The translations under genes were made by a program, and so were the position numbers. The notes below the pieces were generated by a model that saw only the letters and a list, made by a program, of their open reading frames with translations, was not told where the DNA came from and ran no database searches. DNA of 64,000 nucleotides from Palsa-360 sp963719875. Lineage in GTDB: Bacteria; Acidobacteriota; Terriglobia; Acidiferrales; UBA7541. The stretch spans positions 1,860,001 to 1,924,000 of the forward strand of contig CAVRDJ010000004.1 in the NCBI GenBank assembly GCA_963719875.1. The letters are read 5' to 3'. Shown in pieces: positions 24,529-32,838 of the stretch (position 1 is its first letter; each line of letters begins with the position of its first letter).

Positions 24529-25461
24529 ATGACGACTGCCGCTTCCTCGAACCGAAGTGTTTGGCTGGTTCTCATTGTATTGGTTATCGTCGCCGGAAGC
24601 TTGAGCATCCCGGCCGTAAGAAACGTGGCGCTGAAGTCTCTGCAATCGCTGCGCGTGCAAAAGGTTCAGGCGGTCAACGCGGATTTTTCCCCCTATGTTG
24701 ATGCGAGCGCCAACCCTACGCTCCACCAGATGGTAACGCAGATGATTTCCGATAAGGTTCAAGTCGAGGTAAACGAAGAAGACCGGCCGGTGACCGATGT
24801 GGCCGGCGCCCGGCAATTAGCGGGATTTGATGTGACGTTGCTCAGCGCGCGAAAAGACGCGCCGACACTGGTTGTCGGGGGATCGCACAAGCTCGATGTG
24901 CTTGTGGATCGCGCCCGACTGCAAGCGATTGCCACCGAAGCGGGCCATCCTGATTTGGTTTTGCCGCAGTCCCTCGACGGCGCCAGCGTCGCCGTACAGG
25001 TCCCGCGCTCGGTGGAAGTGCAGTACGGAACCTGCCCCGGCCCAACCAATGCCAGCAAAGTAGTCGCGGACAATATCACCGGACCGTCGCCGACCACGAC
25101 TCAATATAGCGACTGCGTTCGTTTACGCGAGGGGCCGACTCCCATCGTCAATATGCCCTCGAGCCTCGATGTCGCCGGGCTTGCGGAAATCGGCCTCGAA
25201 ACGGCGGGAATGACCCCCGCCCAGGCGAGCGATTTTCTGCACACGGTCGACTGGAAAGCGGTCTTGACGCTATCGGTTCCCCGCTCCCTGCGCTCCTACC
25301 AGACGGTGAAAGTCGAGGGCACCGACGGCACTCTCCTCAGCATGGCCGGGCGTCGCGGCCCCGGGTACGCCCTCATCTGGACCAAAAATGGAATCGTTTA
25401 TTCGCTCACGGGATTCGGAGATTCCAGCCAGGCAGTAGCATTGGCCGATTCACTGAAATGA
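24529..25461 (+). CDS. Membrane-anchored extracytoplasmic protein of the ABC operon
   Basis: A 310-residue protein with one N-terminal membrane segment (VWLVLIVLVIVAGSLSIPAV) and a soluble remainder outside the membrane. The final part (WKAVLTLSVPRSLRSYQTVK, then ALIWTKNGIVYSLTGFG) resembles DUF4367-like domains of ABC-linked proteins, but similarity is weak. Ribosome site AAAGGAA precedes ATG 24529. The next gene starts 13 bases after the stop, so it probably works with the ABC exporter as a sensor or accessory protein. Confidence 0.7.
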   Translation: MTTAASSNRSVWLVLIVLVIVAGSLSIPAVRNVALKSLQSLRVQKVQAVNADFSPYVDASANPTLHQMVTQMISDKVQVEVNEEDRPVTDVAGARQLAGFDVTLLSARKDAPTLVVGGSHKLDVLVDRARLQAIATEAGHPDLVLPQSLDGASVAVQVPRSVEVQYGTCPGPTNASKVVADNITGPSPTTTQYSDCVRLREGPTPIVNMPSSLDVAGLAEIGLETAGMTPAQASDFLHTVDWKAVLTLSVPRSLRSYQTVKVEGTDGTLLSMAGRRGPGYALIWTKNGIVYSLTGFGDSSQAVALADSLK

Positions 25462-25474
25462 ATAGGAGCTGACT

Positions 25475-26401
25475 CTGTCCCAGCTGGATAACTTCGCGGT
25501 CCGGACGCAAAATTTACGCAAGGTTTTCGGGGGGAAAGTCGCGGTGCGCGACTTGACCCTAACTGTGCGTCAGGGCGAGATATTTGGCTTCCTCGGTCCG
25601 AATGGAGCCGGCAAAAGCACCTCGATCAAGATGCTTCTGGGCCTCGCCAAACCTAGCGGCGGGGAGGCGTGGGTGCTGGGCGTGCCTTCGGGCAACGTCG
25701 CGATCCGCCGAAGAATTGGGTTCCTGCCGGAAAATTTCCGCTTTTACGAATGGCTGACGCCCGCCGAACTTCTGCACCTGCATGGCCGCCTCTGCGGCGT
25801 TGCCGCCAGCAAGCTTTCGCAGCGCGTTCCGGCTCTCATCGATTTAGTAGGACTCACGCCCCACATTGACAAGCGTTTGCAGAACTTCTCGAAAGGGATG
25901 CTTCAGCGCATAGGACTCGCGCAGGCGCTGATTCATGAACCCGATGTGATTTTTCTCGACGAGCCAACGTCAGGACTCGATCCCCTGGGGCGCCGAATGG
26001 TGCGGGATATCATTCGCGCCCAGCGCGACCGGGGAGCCACCGTATTTTTGAACTCTCATCTGCTCAGTGAAATCGAGATTACCTGCGACCAGGTGGTGTT
26101 TATACGCGAGGGCGAAGTGGTGACCAGCCGCGACATGCGGGAGCAGCAGGAAGAAGCGGTGCGCGTGGAGGTGCGGGCGCGAAAGCTTTCTCCGGAATGC
26201 GTCTCGGGCCTGGCTCGCTGGAGCGCGTCCGTGCAGGTCGACGAGGAGCGGCTGACGCTGACGACGCCGTCCCGGGAACCCCTTCCCGATATTTTGCGAT
26301 ACCTGGTCTCGGCGGGCGCCGACGTTTACCAGTTCACCCCGCAGCGGATGTCTCTCGAAGAGTTGTTCATGAATGTCATGGGCGAGGATCGAGGTTTTTG
26401 A
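25475..26401 (+). CDS. ABC transporter ATP-binding protein (probable CTG start)
   Basis: A ~308-residue ABC-2 type ATPase. Motifs are Walker A GPNGAGKST, Q-loop region PENFRFYEWLTPAELL, signature FSKGMLQRIGLAQAL, Walker B VIFLDEPTSGLD and H-loop NSHLLSE. The first conventional start in the frame is GTG 25544, but this would remove the first strand and A-loop region (QNLRKVFGGKVAVRD), which is encoded just upstream. Between the in-frame stop at 25463 and 25544 there is no ATG, GTG or TTG. CTG 25475 lies 6 bases after AGGAG and is the best candidate. The stop overlaps the permease ATG. Confidence 0.85.
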   Translation: MSQLDNFAVRTQNLRKVFGGKVAVRDLTLTVRQGEIFGFLGPNGAGKSTSIKMLLGLAKPSGGEAWVLGVPSGNVAIRRRIGFLPENFRFYEWLTPAELLHLHGRLCGVAASKLSQRVPALIDLVGLTPHIDKRLQNFSKGMLQRIGLAQALIHEPDVIFLDEPTSGLDPLGRRMVRDIIRAQRDRGATVFLNSHLLSEIEITCDQVVFIREGEVVTSRDMREQQEEAVRVEVRARKLSPECVSGLARWSASVQVDEERLTLTTPSREPLPDILRYLVSAGADVYQFTPQRMSLEELFMNVMGEDRGF

Positions 26402-27231
26402 TGGGCGTGTGGATCATGGCGGGCATCACGTTTCGCGAAGCGGCGCGCAAGAAAATTTTGTGGACCGCGCTCCTCGCCGGCGCCGCCTTCCTTCTGGTGT
26501 TCGGCATCGGATTACGTTTTCAGGTCGGAGATTTTCGCAATTCGGCAGTACCGCCTTTTTTGCGCTACCAGGTCATCAGCGCCATGCTGATGATCGGCCT
26601 ATACACGGTCGATCTTCTTGCAGTGGTCATGACTACACTCACATCCGTCGATACGATTTCGGGCGAAATTATTTCAGGAACGATTCACGCCATTGCGACC
26701 AAGCCTCTCGCCCGCTGGCAAATCTTGATCGGCAAATGGCTGGGTTTCGTAGCAATGGCTGGGGCGTACGTGGCCCTTATGTTCTGGGGCGCGATTGCCG
26801 AGGGATATTGGATTGGCGGAGTCATGGCGCAACATCCGGTCCGCGGCTCGCTCCTGGTTTTCCTGGAATGTGTAGTCGCCTTGTCGGTCACTTTCATGTT
26901 TGGCACCTGGTTTTCGACGCTCACCAGCGGGGTCATCACTCTGGGCCTGCTCGGGGTCGCGTTTCTGGGCGGTTGGCTCGAACAAATGAGCGGCTTTACG
27001 GAGGGATCACGGCTAGCGATGGTCGGGATCATCTCGAGCCTCATCATGCCGAGCGAAGCCATCTGGCGCCGCGCCGCCTTTGAAATGGAGTCGCCGCTCG
27101 CCGGGTCGTTGCAATTCTCGCCTTTTGCGGATATTTCCATCCCCAGCATCGCGATGGTCGTCTACGCGAGCGTGTACCTGCTCATTGCCCTCGCCATCGC
27201 TGTCTACCATTTTAGCGAACGGGACCTCTGA
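26401..27231 (+). CDS. ABC-2 type transporter permease
   Basis: A 276-residue integral membrane protein with about six hydrophobic segments: ILWTALLAGAAFLLVFGI, then ISAMLMIGLYTVDLLAVVMT, FVAMAGAYVALMFWGAI, ECVVALSVTFMFGTWF, VITLGLLGVAFLGGWL and VVYASVYLLIALAIAVYHF. TISGEIISGTIHAIATKPLA is typical of the NosY/ABC-2 permease family. It follows the ATPase with a 1-base stop/start overlap. Together they form an exporter of unknown substrate, perhaps a lipid, polysaccharide or peptide. Confidence 0.85.
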   Translation: MGVWIMAGITFREAARKKILWTALLAGAAFLLVFGIGLRFQVGDFRNSAVPPFLRYQVISAMLMIGLYTVDLLAVVMTTLTSVDTISGEIISGTIHAIATKPLARWQILIGKWLGFVAMAGAYVALMFWGAIAEGYWIGGVMAQHPVRGSLLVFLECVVALSVTFMFGTWFSTLTSGVITLGLLGVAFLGGWLEQMSGFTEGSRLAMVGIISSLIMPSEAIWRRAAFEMESPLAGSLQFSPFADISIPSIAMVVYASVYLLIALAIAVYHFSERDL

Positions 27232-27240
27232 CGTCTTTAG

Positions 27241-27310
27241 TGGCGCATGCTTTAGCTTGCGGGTTTCAGTCCTTGCAAGGACCAACCCCCGCAAGCTAAA
27301 GCATGCGCCA
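27241..27310. repeat. Inverted repeat, 'tggcgcatgctttagcttgc' variant
   Basis: Arms tggcgcatgctttagcttgc and gcaagctaaagcatgcgcca enclose ~30 bases containing agtccttgcaaggaccaac. It lies at the end of the ABC operon. Confidence 0.88.
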
Positions 27311-27426
27311 CCAAAACCGCCGCAGCGCCCGCTTCCGCTTCGCTAAACTCGCCAGGCCTATAGTAGAATCCGGCTCTTAACACAAGACTATCTCGCGAGC
27401 GGAGTCCAGCCATCGGCGAACGTCGA

Positions 27427-29940
27427 TTGTCCTTGCAACCCGGGGCCCGCGTCGGCGCCTACGAAATCCTGTCCGCCATCGGCGCCGGGGGCATGGGGGA
27501 AGTGTATCGAGCGCGGGACACGCGGCTCGAACGCACCGTTGCGATCAAAGTGCTGCCGGCGGATTTGTCGGGCGATCCCGACCGGCGCGAGCGATTCGAC
27601 CGCGAGGCGCGCGCGATTTCGTCCCTGAATCATCCGCACATCTGCATACTCCACGACGTTGGGGATCAGGACGGCACCAGTTTCCTCGTGATGGAATTTC
27701 TGGAAGGCGAGACACTCGCCAGCCGCCTGAGCAAAGGCCCGCTCCCGATTGACCAGGTCCTCCGCTACGCCATCGAAATCGCGGACGCGCTTGATGCAGC
27801 GCACGCGGCAGGCATTGTCCACCGGGACCTCAAGCCGGCCAACATCTTCGTCACCAAACGCGGCCAAACCAAAGTGCTCGATTTTGGCCTGGCGAAACTC
27901 GCGCAGGACAATCGCGCGGCCGCCCTCGCGCTGGACGAAAATGCTCCGACGCTGAAAGACGCGCACCTCACGAGTCCAGGCACGACCATCGGAACCGTGG
28001 CGTACATGTCTCCCGAGCAGGCCCGCGGCGAGAACCTGGACGCACAGAGCGACCTCTTTTCCTTCGGCGCCGTCCTGTATGAGATGGCCGCCGGACGCCA
28101 AGCATTTGCCGGACGGACGACAGCGGTGATCTTCAATGAGATTTTGAACAAGAATCCTACGCCGCCCGCGCGGCTCAATCCGGAAGTGCCGCTCAAGCTC
28201 GACGAGATTATCGACCGGTGCCTCGAGAAAGATCGCGAGCTGCGCTACCACAGCGCGGCGGACGTGCGCGCGAACCTCAAGCGCGTGCAGCGCGACATCG
28301 ACACGGACCGCGCGCGCACCTCGAGTCGTGCGCCAGTTGAGGAAGAAGCCTTGCCTCCAGCGGCTCCCTCGCACCCAAGTTCGTCTTCGGGTCCGGGCGG
28401 GCCGACTGGCATAGTCGCGCCGCAGCCAAGTTCTGACGCCGCTCTTGCGATTGGCATCGTGCAACGGCACAAGACCGGCATCGTTGTCGCGGCGATTGTC
28501 CTCGTCGTAGTCGTGGCAGGCGCGATCGTCGGCCGCATGTGGCTCGCTCGGACGACTGGCGGCCCGATTGACTCGATTGCGGTGCTGCCGTTCGTGAACG
28601 GCAACGGCAGTCCGGATGCGGACTATCTGAGCGACGGCCTGACCGACACGATCACAAACAGCTTGTCGCAGATTCACTCGCTGCGCGTCGTGCCGCGCAC
28701 GCTCGTGATGCGCTACAAAAACCAGAACGTCGATCCGCGGCAGGCCGCGCGCGATCTGAATGTGCGCGCCATCGTGACGGGAAGTGTGATGCAGCGCGGC
28801 GACCAAGTCAGCGTTCAGGCGGAGATGATCGACGCCGCCAACGTCGCGCAGCTCTGGGGCGACCACTTCGATCGCAGCGTAGCGGACATGATGAACGTGC
28901 AGTCAGACATTTCCAAGGCGATCGCGGAAAATTTGCGGATGCAACTGACCAGCGACGACCACAAGGGTATGGTGGCAGGGACGACGCAGAATGCGGAGGC
29001 TTATCAACTCTATCTCAAGGGACATTATGAATTTGTCAAGCGGAATCGAGACGGCTACGACAGGGCGAATGCGTATTTCGAGCAAGCGATTGCGCAAGAC
29101 CCGTCGTACGCGCTGGCGTATGCGGGGTTGGCCAGTGGATATTCGCAGCAGGCCCTCTTTGGCTATTCGCCGCCGAGCGACACCTTTCCCAAAGCCATCG
29201 CGGCCGCGAAGAAGGCGATCGCTCTGGACGAACGGTCGGCCGACGCTCATGCATGGCTTGGATTTTCCATCCTCCTTTACGAATGGAACTGGACGCAAAG
29301 CGAGCGGGAGCTGCACCGGGCACTCGCTCTTGACCCGAACAACGCAGAAGCTCACTTAGTATCAGGTCTCTTTCTGGGGACCCTACGGCGTTTCGACGAG
29401 GGGATCGCTGAAGAGAAACGTGCGGAAGCGCTCGATCCGCTTTTGCCACCCACGTCACTTGGCTACATTTTGACAGAGGCACATCGTTATGACGAAGCCT
29501 TCGTGGCACTAAATAGGGCCCTCGAATTGGAGCCTGACTCCGTGCTGGCGCATGTGTATCTCGCCCGATTATACGGCTATAGCGGGAAGGGAGATCTCGC
29601 AATAGCCGAGAGCAGGCGGGCAATTGAACTTGGGTTCCCATTCGGTCAGACGTTACTTGCACAGAGTTACGCCGTGGCAGGGAAGAAGGCTGAAGCCGTG
29701 GCACTCCTGAAGAAATCGATCGAACAATCCAAACGGTCAAACTCAGGGGCCTTTTTCATTGTGTTCGCGTTTGATGCGCTGGGCGACAAGGATCAAGCAT
29801 TCAGTTTATTGGAGGAGTCATACAAGGAGCACGACGCAGTTTTGGTATTTCTCAACGAAGTCCCCTTCTACAACGACGCCTGGCGCGCCGACCCGCGATT
29901 CCAGGATCTCGTCCGCCGCATCGGGATTCCCGCGCAGTAG
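27427..29940 (+). CDS. Membrane Ser/Thr protein kinase with TolB-like domain and TPR repeats
   Basis: An 837-residue protein. The PknB-type kinase domain (about 1-285) has GAGGMGEVYRAR (19-30), VAIKVLP (K41), HRDLKPANIF near 133, DFGLA near 152 and GTVAYMSPEQARGE. A single membrane segment follows at about 350-370 (VVAAIVLVVVVAGAIVGRMW). The outer part starts with DSIAVLPFVNGNGSPDADYL...LSQIHSLRVVPRTLVMRYKN, the FlgO/TolB-like domain seen in many acidobacterial kinases and transcription regulators, and ends with at least six TPR units (~520-830). It likely couples an envelope signal to Ser/Thr phosphorylation. The start is TTG 27427; no ATG is available before the glycine loop. Confidence 0.9.
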   Translation: MSLQPGARVGAYEILSAIGAGGMGEVYRARDTRLERTVAIKVLPADLSGDPDRRERFDREARAISSLNHPHICILHDVGDQDGTSFLVMEFLEGETLASRLSKGPLPIDQVLRYAIEIADALDAAHAAGIVHRDLKPANIFVTKRGQTKVLDFGLAKLAQDNRAAALALDENAPTLKDAHLTSPGTTIGTVAYMSPEQARGENLDAQSDLFSFGAVLYEMAAGRQAFAGRTTAVIFNEILNKNPTPPARLNPEVPLKLDEIIDRCLEKDRELRYHSAADVRANLKRVQRDIDTDRARTSSRAPVEEEALPPAAPSHPSSSSGPGGPTGIVAPQPSSDAALAIGIVQRHKTGIVVAAIVLVVVVAGAIVGRMWLARTTGGPIDSIAVLPFVNGNGSPDADYLSDGLTDTITNSLSQIHSLRVVPRTLVMRYKNQNVDPRQAARDLNVRAIVTGSVMQRGDQVSVQAEMIDAANVAQLWGDHFDRSVADMMNVQSDISKAIAENLRMQLTSDDHKGMVAGTTQNAEAYQLYLKGHYEFVKRNRDGYDRANAYFEQAIAQDPSYALAYAGLASGYSQQALFGYSPPSDTFPKAIAAAKKAIALDERSADAHAWLGFSILLYEWNWTQSERELHRALALDPNNAEAHLVSGLFLGTLRRFDEGIAEEKRAEALDPLLPPTSLGYILTEAHRYDEAFVALNRALELEPDSVLAHVYLARLYGYSGKGDLAIAESRRAIELGFPFGQTLLAQSYAVAGKKAEAVALLKKSIEQSKRSNSGAFFIVFAFDALGDKDQAFSLLEESYKEHDAVLVFLNEVPFYNDAWRADPRFQDLVRRIGIPAQ

Positions 29941-29946
29941 GTCCCA

Positions 29947-30018
29947 GTAGCGCGGGTTTCAGCCTGCGGGGGTTCGTCCTTGCGAGCACCAAAACCCACA
30001 GACTGAAGTCTGCGCTAC
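29947..30018. repeat. Inverted repeat, 'caggcttcagcctg' family
   Basis: Arms gtagcgcgggtttcagcctg and cagactgaagtctgcgctac. The right arm overlaps the last bases and stop codon of the minus-strand vapC that follows. Confidence 0.85.
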
Positions 30019-30401
30019 CAGAGTGTCCTGACACCGTAGGCCTCAAATACCGCTTCATTGCTGATGATCGGCGTGTTTTCCGCCTGAGACTGAGCGATCA
30101 GCATGCGGTCGAATGGGTCCTTGTGCAGCCCCGGCAAAAGGCCAGCACGAATGCCATGTTCCGCGGAAATGGGCAGGATCTGAAATCCCTCATGCTCCAC
30201 TTCCTTTGAGAAGTTTGATACGAGGTCAGCGACTCTCGGCAATTTTCCTAGTCGAAATTTAATCGCAATTTCCCAAGCCGAAGCGGCGCTGACGACCATT
30301 GTGTTGCTGGTTTCGGTTATCGTAGCTCGAGCCGTCTGGGTGAGCGCGGGGTCATCAAGAATCCACCAGAGCAATGTGTGTGTATCGAGGAGCGCGCGCA
30401 A
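30015..30401 (-). CDS. vapC: VapC-family PIN-domain toxin
   Basis: A 128-residue PIN ribonuclease. Acidic residues are D6 (RALLDTHTLLWW), E44 (SAWEIAIKFRLGKL) and D95/D98 (HKDPFDRMLIAQS); the last motif is typical of the VapC subgroup paired with Phd/YefM antitoxins. It starts with TTG five bases after the antitoxin stop. The last codons and stop coincide with the arm of a palindromic repeat, so the C-terminus (VRTLW) may have been set by that insertion. The catalytic set is complete. Confidence 0.9.
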   Translation of the reverse strand: MRALLDTHTLLWWILDDPALTQTARATITETSNTMVVSAASAWEIAIKFRLGKLPRVADLVSNFSKEVEHEGFQILPISAEHGIRAGLLPGLHKDPFDRMLIAQSQAENTPIISNEAVFEAYGVRTLW

Positions 30402-30406
30402 GAAAA

Positions 30407-30637
30407 CTATTCCCAGCCCGAGAGTTCGTCCTCGGGAAGAGGCTCAAAAAATTCGGGGCCAACGACAAACTTGCCCTTCCAAGAACCGGGCTGACGTCTT
30501 CCTTTCACTGCGCCTACGGGGACTAGTCGCGCCACGGGTTTTGAGCCCCTCGCGATGATGATCTCTTCTCCCTGCGACGCCCGCTCGATCAATTTGGAGA
30601 GATTCGTCTTGGCTTGGTGAATGGTCACGGTAGGCAT
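30407..30637 (-). CDS. Phd/YefM-family antitoxin
   Basis: A 76-residue antitoxin: N-terminal MPTVTIHQAKTNLSKLIERA and IIARGSKPVARLVPV are the classical Phd/YefM DNA-binding and dimerisation fold, and the acidic C-terminus (PEFFEPLPEDELSGWE) would bind the toxin. First gene of the vapBC operon, with a double TTAGCTAA palindrome immediately upstream. Confidence 0.93.
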   Translation of the reverse strand: MPTVTIHQAKTNLSKLIERASQGEEIIIARGSKPVARLVPVGAVKGRRQPGSWKGKFVVGPEFFEPLPEDELSGWE

Positions 30638-30645
30638 ACCGTCTC

Positions 30646-30676
30646 CTTAGCTAAGTCATCTTAGCTTAGCTAAGTC
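30646..30676 (-). promoter_or_regulatory. Probable operator of the vapBC operon
   Basis: Two copies of the palindrome ttagctaa (30647-30654 and 30666-30673), centre to centre 19 bases apart and each within the longer half-site cttagctaagtc, start 9 bases upstream of the antitoxin ATG. Twin sites on the same DNA face are the usual binding arrangement for cooperative antitoxin-toxin autorepression. Confidence 0.75.
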
Positions 30677-30705
30677 GGAATTGCACGCCAAAAATTTCAT
30701 TACGA

Positions 30706-32781
30706 CTACGGCTCGGGCGGCGGTGCCGGAACGCTGGATTTCGCGCCAGTCACCGGTTCTGCCATCGCAGGTTCGCTTGCGGCGGAAAAAAAGCCGGAGA
30801 GGTCGCGCTGTTTTAGCGTGCGGATGCGGTCGCGCAGGGCGGCGGCGCGCTCGAACTCGAATTTTTTGGCGGCTTCGCGCATTTGCACTTCGAGCTGCGC
30901 GAGAACTTCGCCGAGCTTCGATTCGCTGGTGATGTCCGCGTCGGCGAAATCCTCGGCGGGCACGGTGACGTAGTCGGCTTCCACGATCGCGGCGAGCTTC
31001 ATGTCCACGGACTTGGTGATGGACATCGGCGTGATGCCGTTGGCGTCGTTGTAGGCGACTTGCTTGGCGCGGCGGCGGCTGGTTTCCTCGATGGCTTGGG
31101 CCATGGAGTCAGTCATGCGGTCGGCGTAGAGGATGGCGCGGCCTTCGACGTGGCGCGCGCAGCGGCCCATCGTCTGAATGAGCGCGGTCGCGCTGCGGAG
31201 ATAACCTTCCTTGTCGGCGTCGAGAATCGCGACGAGCGATACTTCCGGCAAGTCCAGGCCTTCGCGCAGGAGGTTAATGCCAATTAAAACGTCGAATTCG
31301 CCGCGGCGCAGGTCGCGCAAGATGCGCACGCGCTCGAGCGTTTCGATTTCCGAGTGCATGTAACGGCAGCGCACGCCTGTCTCGGTGAAATATTCGGCGA
31401 GGTCCTCGGACATGCGCTTGGTCAGCGTGGTGACGAGGACGCGCTCGTTCCTCTCGGCGCGCAAGCGAATCTCCTCGAGCAAATCGTCCACCTGCCCTTT
31501 CACCGGGCGCACTTCGATTTGCGGGTCCACGAGGCCGGTCGGGCGAATCACCTGCTCGACCACCACGCCTGCCGAACGCGTCAACTCGTACGGCCCCGGC
31601 GTCGCCGAAACGTAGAGCACTTGCCCGGTGCGGTGCTCGAATTCCTCGAAATTCAGCGGGCGGTTGTCGAGCGCCGAGGGCATGCGGAAGCCGTAGTTCA
31701 CGAGCGTCTGCTTGCGCGAACGGTCGCCGTGATACATCGCATGGAGCTGCGGGACGGTCTGGTGCGATTCGTCGACGAACAGCAAATAATCCTGCGGAAA
31801 ATAATCCAGCAGCGTGGGCGGCGCTTCGCCCGGCAGGCGGCCGGACATGTGGCGAGAATAATTTTCGATGCCGTGGCAATAGCCGATCGTGCGCATCATC
31901 TCGATGTCAAACATGGTGCGCTGCCACACGCGTTGCGCCTCCGCGTATTTTCCCTGGCGCTCCAGCTCGGGCTTCCACCAGTCGAGCTCTTCGAGGATTG
32001 TCTTGATTGCGCGTTCTTTTTGCGCCGCGGGCATGACGTAATGCGACTTCGGATAAACCGTCAGTCTCGACAAATCGTTCTGCCCGGAGCGCACTTCTCC
32101 GGTGAGGGGATCGATCTGGCGGATGGCGTCGACTTGATCGCCCCAAAGCTCGATGGCGTAACCGTTGTCTTCATACGGAGGATAGATTTCCAGGCGATCG
32201 CCGCGCACGCGGAACGTACCGCGGCGCAAATCTTCCGCGCGCTGGTACTGCATGTCCACGAGTTTCCGAAGCACCGCTTCGCGATTGGTGCTCTGCCCCT
32301 TCTCGACCATGAGGAGCATGCCGTAATACGCTTCCGGAGACCCGATGCCGTAGATGCAGGAGACGGACGCGACCACGATAACGTCGCGGCGCTCGAACAG
32401 CGAACGGGTGGCGCTCATGCGCAGCTTGTCCAGCTCGTCGTTGATCGTGGATTCCTTCTCGATGTACGTGTCCGACGCGGGGATGTAGGCTTCCGGCTGG
32501 TAGAAATCATAGTAGCTGACGAAATATTCGACCGCGTTCTGCGGAAAGAAACTCTTGAATTCGCTGTAGAGCTGCGCGGCGAGCGTCTTGTTGTGCGCGA
32601 GCACGAGGACGGGGCGATTCGCCCGCTCGATTACCTTGGCCGCGGTGAAAGTTTTTCCCGATCCCGTTACCCCGAGCAGGACTTGATGCTTTTCGCCCGC
32701 CTCAATGCCGCGCGAAAGCTGCTCGATGGCCTCCGGCTGATCGCCGCGAGGCTCGTAATCGCTCATGAGTTTGAAGTTCAT
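30706..32781 (-). CDS. uvrB: UvrABC excinuclease subunit B
   Basis: A 691-residue nucleotide excision repair helicase-like subunit that takes damaged DNA from UvrA and recruits UvrC. Visible are Walker A GVTGSGKT (37-44), the beta-hairpin region with YYDFYQPEAYIPASDTYIEK, motif DESHQTVPQLHAM, motifs V/VI (GINLLREGLDLPEVSLVAIL, QTMGRCARHVEGRAI), and the C-terminal UVR motif LAQLEVQMREAAKKFEFERA that contacts UvrC. The frame is open to 32802; ATG 32781 begins where the family does. Monocistronic; divergent from the next gene. Confidence 0.96.
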   Translation of the reverse strand: MNFKLMSDYEPRGDQPEAIEQLSRGIEAGEKHQVLLGVTGSGKTFTAAKVIERANRPVLVLAHNKTLAAQLYSEFKSFFPQNAVEYFVSYYDFYQPEAYIPASDTYIEKESTINDELDKLRMSATRSLFERRDVIVVASVSCIYGIGSPEAYYGMLLMVEKGQSTNREAVLRKLVDMQYQRAEDLRRGTFRVRGDRLEIYPPYEDNGYAIELWGDQVDAIRQIDPLTGEVRSGQNDLSRLTVYPKSHYVMPAAQKERAIKTILEELDWWKPELERQGKYAEAQRVWQRTMFDIEMMRTIGYCHGIENYSRHMSGRLPGEAPPTLLDYFPQDYLLFVDESHQTVPQLHAMYHGDRSRKQTLVNYGFRMPSALDNRPLNFEEFEHRTGQVLYVSATPGPYELTRSAGVVVEQVIRPTGLVDPQIEVRPVKGQVDDLLEEIRLRAERNERVLVTTLTKRMSEDLAEYFTETGVRCRYMHSEIETLERVRILRDLRRGEFDVLIGINLLREGLDLPEVSLVAILDADKEGYLRSATALIQTMGRCARHVEGRAILYADRMTDSMAQAIEETSRRRAKQVAYNDANGITPMSITKSVDMKLAAIVEADYVTVPAEDFADADITSESKLGEVLAQLEVQMREAAKKFEFERAAALRDRIRTLKQRDLSGFFSAASEPAMAEPVTGAKSSVPAPPPEP

Positions 32782-32838
32782 CGATACTGGATGGCGCGGC
32801 ATCCCTGCCGGGCCGCGCGGAATCCACCATTGTAACTC

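Noticed and set aside
27388..28866. 492-residue minus-strand open frame
   Set aside because: Antisense to the kinase domain; no domain recognised.
31354..32835. 493-residue plus-strand open frame
   Set aside because: Exactly antisense to uvrB; an artefact of high GC at third positions.
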